Of a stretch of DNA of 28,451 nucleotides, positions 16,533-24,201 are shown piece by piece. Source of the stretch: Bacillota bacterium (GTDB lineage: Bacteria; Bacillota; Clostridia; Lachnospirales; Lachnospiraceae); the NCBI GenBank assembly GCA_023415475.1, contig JAEZKL010000101.1:1-28451 (forward strand), in the 5' to 3' direction. The translations under genes were made by a program, and so were the position numbers. The notes under the pieces are model-generated. The model saw nothing but the letters and a program-made list of their open reading frames with translations, had not been told where the DNA came from and did not search any database. Each line of letters begins with the position of its first letter. Position 1 is the first letter of the stretch.

Positions 16533-16538
16533 TTGCTA

Positions 16539-16567
16539 AGTATAACAAAGCTGAGAATAATTGTCAA
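16539..16567 (-). promoter_or_regulatory. Consensus promoter of the T-box-ilvBN operon
   Basis: On the minus strand, perfect TTGACA (16562-16567), a 17-base spacer, and TATACT (16539-16544). Transcription would begin near 16532, giving a leader of about 350 bases. This strong promoter agrees with control by attenuation rather than initiation. Confidence 0.88.
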
Positions 16568-16606
16568 GAAGAAAACTTTTAATAACTTCTGCGGGAGTAA
16601 TTGTTA

Positions 16607-17281
16607 TTATAGATTTTCAATCTGCCAATCAATGGGCTCCATACCGTTCTTTTGCAGAAAATCATTTACCTTGCTGAAGTGCTTACAACCAAAGAAGCCA
16701 CGATATGCAGATAACGGACTAGGATGAGGTGCCTCCATAATTAGATGCTTCGGATTATTCAGCATGGACTTCTTCAGTTGTGCCGGTCTTCCCCATAGCA
16801 AAAAAACGATTGGTCTATCCTGCGCATTCACAGCCTGAATCACGGCATCCGTAAAGCGCTCCCAGCCCATACCCTGATGTGAATTGGCCTGATGAGCCCG
16901 AACAGTAAGAACGGAATTCAATAATAGCACTCCCTGTCTGGACCATTTCTCCAGATATCCGTTATTTGGTATGTAACAGCCCAAATCTTCTTGTAGCTCC
17001 TTGTAGATGTTAACAAGGGAAGGAGGAACTTCTATCTGAGGCTTTACTGAAAAGCATAGGCCGTGGGCCTGTCCTTCATTGTGATAGGGGTCCTGCCCCA
17101 GAATCACTACCTTCACATTACCTAGCGGTGTAAAGTGAAAGGCATTAAAAATATCCTCTGCATTCGGATAAATGACAGCTCTGCTGTATTCTGATTTTAC
17201 GAATTTGTATAAATCGGTATAATATGGCTGTCGAAACTCACCGCCGATTGCCTCCAACCAATCATTATTAATTGCACTCAT
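16607..17281 (-). CDS. ung: Uracil-DNA glycosylase (family 1)
   Basis: DNA repair enzyme that removes uracil arising from cytosine deamination or dUTP incorporation. At 224 residues it has the usual length. The water-activating motif GQDPYHNEGQAHGL (about 62-75, catalytic Asp in GQDPYH) and the DNA-intercalating motif HPSPLSAYRG near residue 187, with its catalytic His, are intact. The LLLNSVLTVRAHQANSHQ block contains the uracil-binding Asn. The ATG is preceded by GAGGTG five bases away. It lies 42 bases downstream of hisF and is probably the last gene of the zinc-ribbon protein-hisH-hisF-ung group; the promoter of the ilv operon starts just beyond it. Confidence 0.96.
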   Translation of the reverse strand: MSAINNDWLEAIGGEFRQPYYTDLYKFVKSEYSRAVIYPNAEDIFNAFHFTPLGNVKVVILGQDPYHNEGQAHGLCFSVKPQIEVPPSLVNIYKELQEDLGCYIPNNGYLEKWSRQGVLLLNSVLTVRAHQANSHQGMGWERFTDAVIQAVNAQDRPIVFLLWGRPAQLKKSMLNNPKHLIMEAPHPSPLSAYRGFFGCKHFSKVNDFLQKNGMEPIDWQIENL

Positions 17282-17323
17282 TCTATCACCTCTAAAAACT
17301 GTTCCATCGAAGGATGCAGTGTA

Positions 17324-18085
17324 TTAAAGTCTTACGCTGATGCCCCTGTCCTTAAGATAGCTCTTCAAATCCAGGATCTCAAGCTCTTTATAATGGAACA
17401 GGGAGGCTGCCAATGCCGCATCCGCTTTACCCGTAGTCAGAGCATCATAGAAATGCTCCATCGTTCCGGCTCCTCCGGAGGCAATCACCGGTACCGGTAC
17501 ATTCTCGGATATTGCTCTGGTCAACTCCAGATCATAACCGTCCTTGGTACCGTCGCAGTCCATACTGGTCAGAAGGATCTCTCCCGCACCTAATTCACAG
17601 GCTTTCATCGCCCACTCGACGGCGTCGATTCCCATATCAATTCTTCCGCCGTTCTTATAGATATTCCAACCGGAACCATCCGCTCTCCGCTTTGCATCAA
17701 TTGCCAAAACGACACATTGACTACCAAATTTATATGCTGCTTCACTAATCAGAGTCGGATTAAGAATCGCTGCCGTATTGACTGCAATTTTATCCGCACC
17801 TTCCCGAAGGATCATCTTAAAGTCCTCTACTGTTCGGATACCTCCACCCACGGTAAAGGGAATGAAGACCGTCTCCGCCACTCTTCGTACCATTTCAATC
17901 TTAATTGTTCTGGCATCGGAGGATGCGGTAATATCAAGAAATACCAATTCATCTGCTCCAGCCTTATCATAGGCTGCTCCGACCTCAACCGGATCTCCGG
18001 CATCACGCAGATTCACAAAATTGATGCCTTTTACAACGCGCCCATTATGCACATCCAAACACGGAATTATTCTTTTTGTCAACAT
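17324..18085 (-). CDS. hisF: Imidazole glycerol phosphate synthase, cyclase subunit
   Basis: Cyclase half of the HisH-HisF enzyme. Using ammonia from HisH, it turns PRFAR into imidazole glycerol phosphate (histidine synthesis) and AICAR (to purines). The 253-residue TIM barrel carries the catalytic pair Asp11 (PCLDVHNGRVVKG) and Asp130 (VVLAIDAKRRADG). The phosphate-binding strands FTVGGGIRTVED and VIASGGAGTMEHF are intact. It starts 38 bases after hisH. Only hisH and hisF are present here; the rest of the histidine pathway must be encoded elsewhere. Confidence 0.97.
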   Translation of the reverse strand: MLTKRIIPCLDVHNGRVVKGINFVNLRDAGDPVEVGAAYDKAGADELVFLDITASSDARTIKIEMVRRVAETVFIPFTVGGGIRTVEDFKMILREGADKIAVNTAAILNPTLISEAAYKFGSQCVVLAIDAKRRADGSGWNIYKNGGRIDMGIDAVEWAMKACELGAGEILLTSMDCDGTKDGYDLELTRAISENVPVPVIASGGAGTMEHFYDALTTGKADAALAASLFHYKELEILDLKSYLKDRGISVRL

Positions 18086-18123
18086 TCTCTCTTTACCATC
18101 CTTTCTTATCTACCTTGCATTTC

Positions 18124-18729
18124 TTAAAGACATGCAAAATTTTTCAGAATCCGAAGCCCAATCTCACCACTCTTCTCCGGATGGAACTGACAGCCAAACA
18201 CATTATCCCTCTCTACAGAAGCATCGATTAAAGTACTGTAATGGGTAGTTGCCGCAACCTCCTTTGGATCATTGGCTTTCAGATAATAGGAATGGACAAA
18301 GTATACAAAGGCCTGCTGTTCAATGCCTTGATACAATTTTGCACCTTCCTTGATGGTTAAAGAATTCCAACCCATATGTGGGATTTTTACACCTTCTCCG
18401 TTAGGAATTCGAAGAATATCTCCCTTTAGAACAGATAGTCCCTCTACTCCCTTACATTCATCACTGCTCTCAAAAAGCACCTGCATACCAAGGCATATAC
18501 CCAGAAAAGGAGTCTTCTTTTCAACAATTTCCTTGATTACCTCAACTAATTGATAATGGTGCAGCTTTGTCATAGCGTCTCCAAATTGCCCCACTCCCGG
18601 AAGAATAACCTTATCTGCTCTTAATAACTGAGCTTTATCCCTTGTTATTATCGCTTCTTCTCCAAGATGAAGCAGTGCCTTCTCAACACTCTTCAAATTA
18701 CCAGCATCATAATCAATAATTGCAATCAT
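18124..18729 (-). CDS. hisH: Imidazole glycerol phosphate synthase, glutamine amidotransferase subunit
   Basis: Class I glutaminase that supplies ammonia through a channel to HisF. The 201-residue protein has the Cys79 nucleophile in FLGICLGMQVLFE and the His183/Glu185 pair in QFHPEKSGE. The N-terminal IAIIDYDAGNLKSVEKAL and the oxyanion-region LPGVGQFGDAM are typical of HisH rather than other amidotransferases. The ribosome site AAAGG lies 10 bases before the ATG. It begins 26 bases after the zinc-ribbon membrane protein gene, an unusual upstream partner for a his gene. Confidence 0.97.
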   Translation of the reverse strand: MIAIIDYDAGNLKSVEKALLHLGEEAIITRDKAQLLRADKVILPGVGQFGDAMTKLHHYQLVEVIKEIVEKKTPFLGICLGMQVLFESSDECKGVEGLSVLKGDILRIPNGEGVKIPHMGWNSLTIKEGAKLYQGIEQQAFVYFVHSYYLKANDPKEVAATTHYSTLIDASVERDNVFGCQFHPEKSGEIGLRILKNFACL

Positions 18730-18755
18730 GTTTCCAATTCCTTTCCTCTATATTA

Positions 18756-20717
18756 CTAATTATTCAACCTCTCTAGAACAACATCGTAAACGGCCAGACT
18801 ATAATCATCCTTGCTGTCATACGATAAAATCTGCATCGCATCCTCCTCTGTAAGTTCGAATACATTATTCAATTCTGCAAGGATCTGTGACTTCACATAA
18901 TCTAAATCAGATTCAATCCCGAGCAAGGTCGCAAGTTCAATATATTTCTCATAGCGACTGAGACCCTTAAGTAAGGAATCCAAGGCCTCAGGATATCTCT
19001 CCAGAGCATAATAATTATTATAGGAGTTTAATTGCTTATTTACAAACATAACTGTCTGAATCTTATCATAAAGTCCGATATCTTCGTCCTTAATATCCAC
19101 ACCATACACTTCATTATAAGCTTGGTTATACCTACGATGATTAAAATAGCTCGTTGCATGCTGGATACTCAAGGTATAGGTAATCATATTGGTTCCAATA
19201 ATTAAGATGATCGCAATGATTCCAAAGAAGAAAAATACGATAATGGCACCTACCCGATTGACCCGTCCCGGATCCTCATCGATTTCATCAATGACCTCAA
19301 TAACTTCCTTGGTTTTCTTCTTCCTTTCTGCTTGCTCCTTCTTGCTAGCCTTCTTAGTAGCCCTACCCTTGCCACCTTTTTGTACAACAGAATCTTCATC
19401 TTCCTTACCGGAGGCGATAGCATTATTTTTATCCTTACCCTTAGCCTTCTTTCTTTTCTCCGCTTTGGGATCAGTCAGCTTATTTTGTTCCTCTTCAAAC
19501 TTTGCAGCGGTCATATCATCCTTGATATTTCCAAACAGTTGTTGAAATAGACTTTGTTTGGGACCGTTCTCAGCAGCCTTTTCCTTCGTTTTCTTTTCTT
19601 CTTTTATTTTCTCTTTCTTGCCTTTTTTACTCTTCTTAAGCTCCTTATCAGGAATGTCGCCAGAAATCGATGCTTCCGATAAATCATAGTCGTTCAATGA
19701 TGAGACAGCCGTGAGTGCATCCGAGAATACCTCACCTACATTACTTGGCATATTACTGTCCATGTACGAATTCAGATTACCGGATAACATATCACTGATC
19801 GCGCGGATATCCTCTGCAGCCTCATCCTCATCGGATACTTGGCTCAATAAACTAAGAAAATCATCATGACCGTCTTCCATCTGCTCAAGATCATTTTTCT
19901 TACTGTCATTTGATCCATCGGAAGATAGTAATTCAACAATGTCATCATTGCCAAATGTACTGAACATGTCCTCGTCCGGATTAGCCATATTCGTCTCTAC
20001 TTTCGCTTCTAAGTTTTGCGTGTCAAGATTATTCATTAATTCATCTAAATCAAGATCTATGTCCGTATCCTCCGATAATCCGCTATATTCATCCTGAAAC
20101 TCGTCAGAATCCAATGGTACTGAAGCTTCATCATAGAAGGGTTGTGATATTTCCTCAATATTACTATCTGTTATAGCCTCACCGTCTTCTATGTAACCAG
20201 CCGCTTGTTGTACATCAGCGCCTTCAAGCTCAAGAAGCTTGTCCGCTTCGGTCTGTACATCAAGCTCTTCTTCCATATTGTCTTCTTCCTTCAGCAAATC
20301 GGATAAGTTTTCGCCAAACAAATCTTCATCGTTGATGGTAATATCACTGTCAATATCACCTAGATCTTCCTCAAAATCATATCGATTAAAATCTTCTATG
20401 TCACTAAAATCAACCCTGTACAAATCATCCTCATCTGTTTCAGGAGTATGCACAGGTGCCTTTCTTTGCCTGGGCTTAGAAGCTTCCTCTAAACCATTCC
20501 TGTTAACCTGATTGATGACCTTGTCAGGGCTGTTGCTATTTTCATTCGCAATTTTCTTTTTCTTATATACATTTTCTACTGAGGGACTAATTTTGACAGA
20601 ATTTAATAGACTGTCCAGATAAGACTCATTCGTATTCGCACCTATCTTATCTTGGCAGTCCTTACAGTATTCTGTACCCTCCGTGATATTAATTTTACAA
20701 CTCTTACATTTTGCCAT
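18756..20717 (-). CDS. Zinc-ribbon, acidic/disordered, single-TM protein of unknown function (653 aa)
   Basis: I do not recognise a named family. In order: a short zinc ribbon with Cys4-x2-Cys7 and Cys18-x2-Cys21 (KCKSCK ... EYCKDCQDK); a very acidic, low-complexity stretch (about 80-350) rich in Asp, Glu and Ser; a Lys/Glu-rich coiled or disordered segment (about 365-485, KKSKKGKKEKIKEEKKTK type); one membrane helix (about 490-513, rich in Phe and Ile); and a C-terminal domain of about 140 residues with TPR-like helices (RRYNQAYNEV, RYPEALDSLLKGL). Positive charge before the helix suggests the N-terminus is cytoplasmic and the C-terminal domain outside. It has its own promoter at 20748-20776 and heads a run with hisH, hisF and ung, perhaps only by position. 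Confidence 0.8.
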   Translation of the reverse strand: MAKCKSCKINITEGTEYCKDCQDKIGANTNESYLDSLLNSVKISPSVENVYKKKKIANENSNSPDKVINQVNRNGLEEASKPRQRKAPVHTPETDEDDLYRVDFSDIEDFNRYDFEEDLGDIDSDITINDEDLFGENLSDLLKEEDNMEEELDVQTEADKLLELEGADVQQAAGYIEDGEAITDSNIEEISQPFYDEASVPLDSDEFQDEYSGLSEDTDIDLDLDELMNNLDTQNLEAKVETNMANPDEDMFSTFGNDDIVELLSSDGSNDSKKNDLEQMEDGHDDFLSLLSQVSDEDEAAEDIRAISDMLSGNLNSYMDSNMPSNVGEVFSDALTAVSSLNDYDLSEASISGDIPDKELKKSKKGKKEKIKEEKKTKEKAAENGPKQSLFQQLFGNIKDDMTAAKFEEEQNKLTDPKAEKRKKAKGKDKNNAIASGKEDEDSVVQKGGKGRATKKASKKEQAERKKKTKEVIEVIDEIDEDPGRVNRVGAIIVFFFFGIIAIILIIGTNMITYTLSIQHATSYFNHRRYNQAYNEVYGVDIKDEDIGLYDKIQTVMFVNKQLNSYNNYYALERYPEALDSLLKGLSRYEKYIELATLLGIESDLDYVKSQILAELNNVFELTEEDAMQILSYDSKDDYSLAVYDVVLERLNN

Positions 20718-20747
20718 CCATGCACCGTCCAGTATATTGGTAAAGAA

Positions 20748-20776
20748 ATTCTATCATATGTACATATATCGAACAA
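20748..20776 (-). promoter_or_regulatory. Promoter with extended -10 for the zinc-ribbon protein gene
   Basis: On the minus strand, TTGTTC (20771-20776), a 17-base spacer, and TAGAAT (20748-20753) with TGA directly before the -10, giving the extended TGn form. It lies about 30 bases upstream of the ATG at 20717 and probably also serves hisH-hisF-ung. Confidence 0.6.
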
Positions 20777-20815
20777 ACAACCAAATAAATTAATACTATA
20801 TGTAAAATTTGTGAA

Positions 20816-21295
20816 TTAATTGATATTAACCTCTTGATTCACCTCTTTAAAAATCCTTCTATAATCAAGTACTTCGATTATATAGTCTTCGTGAGGTAAG
20901 ATACCTTCCACTGCTGCTTTGAAAGTGGTAGATAGCTTCTTTCCCGGCTTAGTAATTTTATTTGAAAATACTTTATGAATACCTCTTACACTATCTACAT
21001 GAAGTGCAATATTCAAATTACTGATGCTGGTTACAATAAGCATCTCATTTCTATAATCATCCGTATTATCCAGCTTAAGGATTTTAACCAAGTTAATAAT
21101 CGGGATAAGGAAGTCTCTCGGTTTTATGATACCATCAATACAAGGATGAGCATTGGGTACTGACATAGGCTTCGTGTTGAAGGGTAGAATCTCACGAATA
21201 TCGTTCACATTAATTCCGTAAGAATTGCCACCTGCTCTGAACTCTAATATTTCTATTTCTTTGGCTATCTCATTCACCTTGTTGTCTTTTTCCAT
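20816..21295 (-). CDS. Orphan CheW-domain protein
   Basis: A 159-residue protein that is essentially one CheW domain, the adaptor linking chemoreceptors to the CheA kinase. The first strand, IEILEFRAGGNSYGINVNDIREI, and the conserved VPNAHPCIDGIIKPRDFLIPIINL core (in two parts) match CheW/CheV N-domains. A weaker second half, IALHVDSVRGIHKV, follows. No receiver domain follows, so it is not a complete CheV. The start is the ATG at 21293-21295 with GGAGGT seven bases upstream. No chemotaxis or flagellar gene is near. It has its own promoter (21371-21399), so it may feed a chemotaxis array encoded elsewhere or have been recruited to another signalling complex. Confidence 0.88.
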   Translation of the reverse strand: MEKDNKVNEIAKEIEILEFRAGGNSYGINVNDIREILPFNTKPMSVPNAHPCIDGIIKPRDFLIPIINLVKILKLDNTDDYRNEMLIVTSISNLNIALHVDSVRGIHKVFSNKITKPGKKLSTTFKAAVEGILPHEDYIIEVLDYRRIFKEVNQEVNIN

Positions 21296-21370
21296 GCTAC
21301 TACCTCCATATAAGTATTTCACTGAATATTCTTCTTCTTAATATATAAACCCAAAAAACAACTTAATATT

Positions 21371-21399
21371 ATTATAGTGTTAATCCTTGGTTTTGTAAA
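21371..21399 (-). promoter_or_regulatory. Promoter of the cheW-like gene
   Basis: On the minus strand, TTTACA (21394-21399), a 17-base spacer, and perfect TATAAT (21371-21376), about 75 bases before the ATG at 21295. Good match to the vegetative consensus. Confidence 0.72.
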
Positions 21400-21486
21400 G
21401 GGCACAAATCCGCATCGAGAATACCAAAGCAATATTTATGCGCTCCGTTTTTCCTCTCTATCCCGTCGTTATGAATAACAACTTTC

Positions 21487-21529
21487 TGAAAAAAATGAGC
21501 TGTCCTATAATGATAGGTAACAGCTCATT
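21487..21529 (-). terminator. Rho-independent terminator after bL25
   Basis: On the minus strand, AATGAGCTGT and ACAGCTCATT form a 10-bp stem, with CCTAT/ATAGG pairing inside, followed directly by a run of Ts (21487-21493). It lies about 28 bases past the bL25 stop and separates it from the cheW-like gene. Confidence 0.88.
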
Positions 21530-21556
21530 GTATTTATTATTGCAGATATTTTGATA

Positions 21557-22108
21557 TTATGCTTCAAGAATAGATCCTATTAATTGTTGTCCCTCTATTT
21601 CTGGTTTGACACCCTCCGGGAACACCAGATCTCCTACCGTAATATTAGCACCGGCATTTAAATTGGATAAATCAAATTCAATAACATGTGGTATATCCTG
21701 AGGCAATCCCGATACCGGCACTGTATCCATTAATCGGTTCAGAACCAGCTTCTTTGCCTGTAGGAATTCATTTCCTCTATATTTTACTGCTACATAAGCC
21801 TTAACCATATCTGTAAACATTACTTTTTGGAAATCCACATGATGATACTCATTATCCCATGAATTCATCTGAATTGCCTTTACCATCACCTCATAGCCTT
21901 GCTGATTCCGGTTATCCAGTTTTAGGATGCAGTTCCTTCCATACTTCTTATAGATCTTCTTGAATTCATCCTTCTTAACTGCGATTGGTATCGACTCCAT
22001 TCCTTTCCCATTAATATTGCCTAATAGATATCCACCCTTCGTTAATCTATTGTTCTCAGGCTTTGAATTTGAGCGAATGTCAAAATTCAGTATTGCATCT
22101 ACTGACAT
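21557..22108 (-). CDS. rplY: Ribosomal protein bL25, Ctc (two-domain) form
   Basis: 5S rRNA-binding protein of the large subunit; in Bacillus relatives the long form Ctc is a general stress protein. The 183-residue product has the N-terminal L25 beta-barrel (about 1-90, including KKIYKKYGRNCILKLD and HHVDFQKVM) and the C-terminal TL5/Ctc domain (about 95-183, with VPVSGLPQDIPHVIEFDLSN and ITVGDLVFPEGVKP). The N-terminus is rather divergent, lacking the usual R..G..R..R motif in its standard form (NNRLTKGGYLLGNING). The ribosome site GGGAGGT is seven bases upstream. It is transcribed alone from the putative promoter at 22222-22249 and ends in a clear terminator. Confidence 0.9.
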   Translation of the reverse strand: MSVDAILNFDIRSNSKPENNRLTKGGYLLGNINGKGMESIPIAVKKDEFKKIYKKYGRNCILKLDNRNQQGYEVMVKAIQMNSWDNEYHHVDFQKVMFTDMVKAYVAVKYRGNEFLQAKKLVLNRLMDTVPVSGLPQDIPHVIEFDLSNLNAGANITVGDLVFPEGVKPEIEGQQLIGSILEA

Positions 22109-22221
22109 AGATGTACCTCCCTCAATATGTAATTAGGTTTTGTTCATAAAGCCGCAGATAAACCATATGCAATGTACACATACAATTTGTTTCGCGAATA
22201 GTTTTAACAATCCCTACACTC

Positions 22222-22249
22222 ATTCTACCTGAATTCAGAAATAAGTCAA
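22222..22249 (-). promoter_or_regulatory. Putative promoter of the bL25/Ctc gene
   Basis: On the minus strand, TTGACT (22244-22249), a 16-base spacer, and TAGAAT (22222-22227), about 115 bases before the ATG. It looks like a vegetative-type promoter; no stress-sigma (SigB-type) signature was seen. Confidence 0.55.
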
Positions 22250-22518
22250 GCTTCAACTCGTTTTTTATACATAATTTATTCTTTTTATTTAATTTTTGAG
22301 ACTTTTTATCTAATTTTACAATAAATATACTTTAAAAGTCTTTTTTTTCAAATAATAAATTAAAATAATTCCTATATACAACAAAAATCTAACCTCTTTA
22401 GTTAGGATACAGTGCGTCCTTCTTTAGGTATAAAAATAGGACATTTGGCATCATGTCTCTAAAGTTTGCATATTATTGATCTTAACATACCGTTTAAAGC
22501 AGTATCATGGATACGTCT
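22250..22518. other. A/T-rich gene-free stretch
   Basis: No gene is supported. A short CTAAC/GTTAG hairpin near 22390-22407, followed on the minus strand by ATTTTTG, might be a weak terminator for the 22519-23085 gene. A GACAT/ATGTC pair around 22440-22460 may be another small hairpin. Long A and T runs dominate 22260-22370. It marks the border between the housekeeping block and the A/T-richer accessory block. Confidence 0.3.
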
Positions 22519-23085
22519 CTATTCTCTCGTATATTGATATAGAATAAAATCGTTATATTCAACATAAAAGCCATCTTTAATCATTGCATAATCTTCCGGT
22601 TCGATACCAAATGAAAAATCAGATTCCGGTCCGGTGCCTGTCTGTCCCATCGATACTCTCGTTCCATTCACATCATAAAGAACTATACCATCTATTCTAC
22701 TGTTCCAGGAAAAGCTTCCATCTTCATTGAAAATGCCATTATATATGAATTCTCCCCCTTGATAATTCAGGTCATAGGTAGTACGAAAACTAAAGTAAAT
22801 GTCGTTACCCCTATTCCATACATTATCTAGAACAATATTAGTACTATTCACATTTAATAATTGTTCATTCAGCAGAAGTTTTTGATCAGAAGTATAAGGA
22901 ATCCATTCCGGTTTTATAAAAAATCTTAGACTTATTGGATTCTGTACCTGGGTTAGGATATATCCGTTCCTATTCTGAACCTTCCCTAGTATCCCATGAT
23001 TAGAATAGTTCGCATTATAGTATTGATAACTCAGTAATAAGATAAATACGCTTACGATAACTGCAAATGAAATTTTTTTCTTCAT
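22519..23085 (-). CDS. Membrane-anchored extracytoplasmic protein of unknown function
   Basis: Not recognised. A 188-residue protein with a short basic N-terminus and one hydrophobic segment (MKKKISFAVIVSVFILLLSY, residues 1-20). There is no lipobox Cys and no obvious signal-peptidase site, so it is probably tethered. The rest is rich in Asn, Tyr, Gly and Asp with alternating hydrophobics, suggesting a beta-sandwich (DIYFSFRTTYDLNYQGGEF; FNEDGSFSWNSRIDGIVLYD). No catalytic motif is seen. The ribosome site GAGGT is about six bases from the ATG. It follows the frameshifted gene at 23110 by 24 bases and may be in the same transcript. Confidence 0.68.
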   Translation of the reverse strand: MKKKISFAVIVSVFILLLSYQYYNANYSNHGILGKVQNRNGYILTQVQNPISLRFFIKPEWIPYTSDQKLLLNEQLLNVNSTNIVLDNVWNRGNDIYFSFRTTYDLNYQGGEFIYNGIFNEDGSFSWNSRIDGIVLYDVNGTRVSMGQTGTGPESDFSFGIEPEDYAMIKDGFYVEYNDFILYQYTRE

Positions 23086-23109
23086 TCTCCTACCTCATAA
23101 AATATTGTG

Positions 23110-23639
23110 TCAGGTTTTATTTGAACGTCCGTATATTTCATTCACTTCGATACCTTTTTGAATTCTCAGCAAGTATTCCGGTACCTCAAGATAATCAAAA
23201 TATTTGTTTAATATGTGTAGATCAAGCTCAAGCCCGTCATTACCAACCAGCACTTCATTTAAATAGAATTCTCCCTTCTTTTCATCCATCGCGAGACCCC
23301 CATTGATAAATACGATAAAAGGCGAATATATCTTATCGAGCCGAAAATGTTTGCACGAAGATCCAAGTGTACACGAGGCCGCCAATCCACTACCTTATTA
23401 TCTATCTGATACATACGCCTGGGGACAGCTCCGACAAATAGCTTAACATTATTAGAAAACACCATTCCTTCGCGCTTTGACGTGGCAGGAAGCCCTATTC
23501 TTATGCCATAAACTTTAAAACATTTTGGTATATAATGCTCTTCTCCATTAAAAATAATCTCTTCCGTTTCTTCAAAATCCAGATCAATCACCTTCACATG
23601 ATATTTATTGATAATACTAGCTAACCCTGCCTGCTCCAA
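23110..23639 (-). pseudogene. Unrecognised gene with a frameshift
   Basis: Two overlapping minus-strand frames make one protein if a single base is restored. The upstream part starts at a TTG (23637-23639) behind CGGAG and reads through GEEHYIPKCFKVYGIRIG and VDWRPRVHLDLRANIF. The downstream part continues RLDKIYSPFIVFINGG to GIEVNEIYGRSNKT. The switch falls at the AAAA run 23344-23347 (TTTT on the coding strand); one extra T would join them into about 176 residues. I do not recognise the family; there is no membrane segment or catalytic motif. It follows the GNAT gene with a spacing of about 15 bases. A homopolymer sequencing error is a real alternative to true decay. Confidence 0.65.
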
Positions 23640-23654
23640 TTGTTCTCCGCCAAC

Positions 23655-24164
23655 CTATAATTCAATCCAATATCGCTGCTCAAGAATTCCATCGACCTCT
23701 ATCTCATTTTCTAAAATGCCTCCGTTATTCATAATACTTTTCGCAGAACCAATGTTATTTTTATCACAGACCATCAGCACTTTGTTAATTCCAAGCCGTC
23801 TGCACTCCTCTAAAGCTAAACCGATCATTTCTGTAGCATAACCCTTCCTTCTTTCAGACGGTCTGATTCCATCTCCGATATGTCCACCGTTTAATAACAA
23901 TGCTTCATTTAAGTAATGTCTAATATTCACGGCTCCGACAAATATATCTCTATCAGCGTCCAAGCAGAACAGAGTGGTTGCAGGAACATATCCTGCCTCT
24001 CCTTGATCTTCGTTTGAAAGGCCTTTTATATATGTATCAAAATCCTTATAATCATTTTTTCTGATCGAGTATGGAACTATTTTTTCACCGGTGGCACTCC
24101 ATTCATCCATCATATCAAATAACTGCTTTTTATAATTGTAATCAAGTTTCATTAACTTTAACAC
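23655..24164 (-). CDS. GNAT-family N-acetyltransferase
   Basis: A 169-residue acetyl-CoA-dependent acyltransferase of the predicted-acetyltransferase type. The acetyl-CoA pyrophosphate loop is in GDGIRPSERRKGYATEMIGL (motif R-R-x-G-Y-A, about 105-110), followed by the conserved helix ALEECRRLG and the strand INKVLMVCDKNNIGSAKSI, whose Asn-x2-Ser pattern is typical. The substrate is unknown. The start is GTG at 24162-24164 with GGAGG seven bases upstream; an in-frame ATG lies four codons further in. It is intact although both flanking genes (23110 and 24202) are broken. Confidence 0.88.
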   Translation of the reverse strand: MLKLMKLDYNYKKQLFDMMDEWSATGEKIVPYSIRKNDYKDFDTYIKGLSNEDQGEAGYVPATTLFCLDADRDIFVGAVNIRHYLNEALLLNGGHIGDGIRPSERRKGYATEMIGLALEECRRLGINKVLMVCDKNNIGSAKSIMNNGGILENEIEVDGILEQRYWIEL

Positions 24165-24201
24165 TATGTATCCTCCTATTGTTGTCTAGATATATTATTA
24201 A

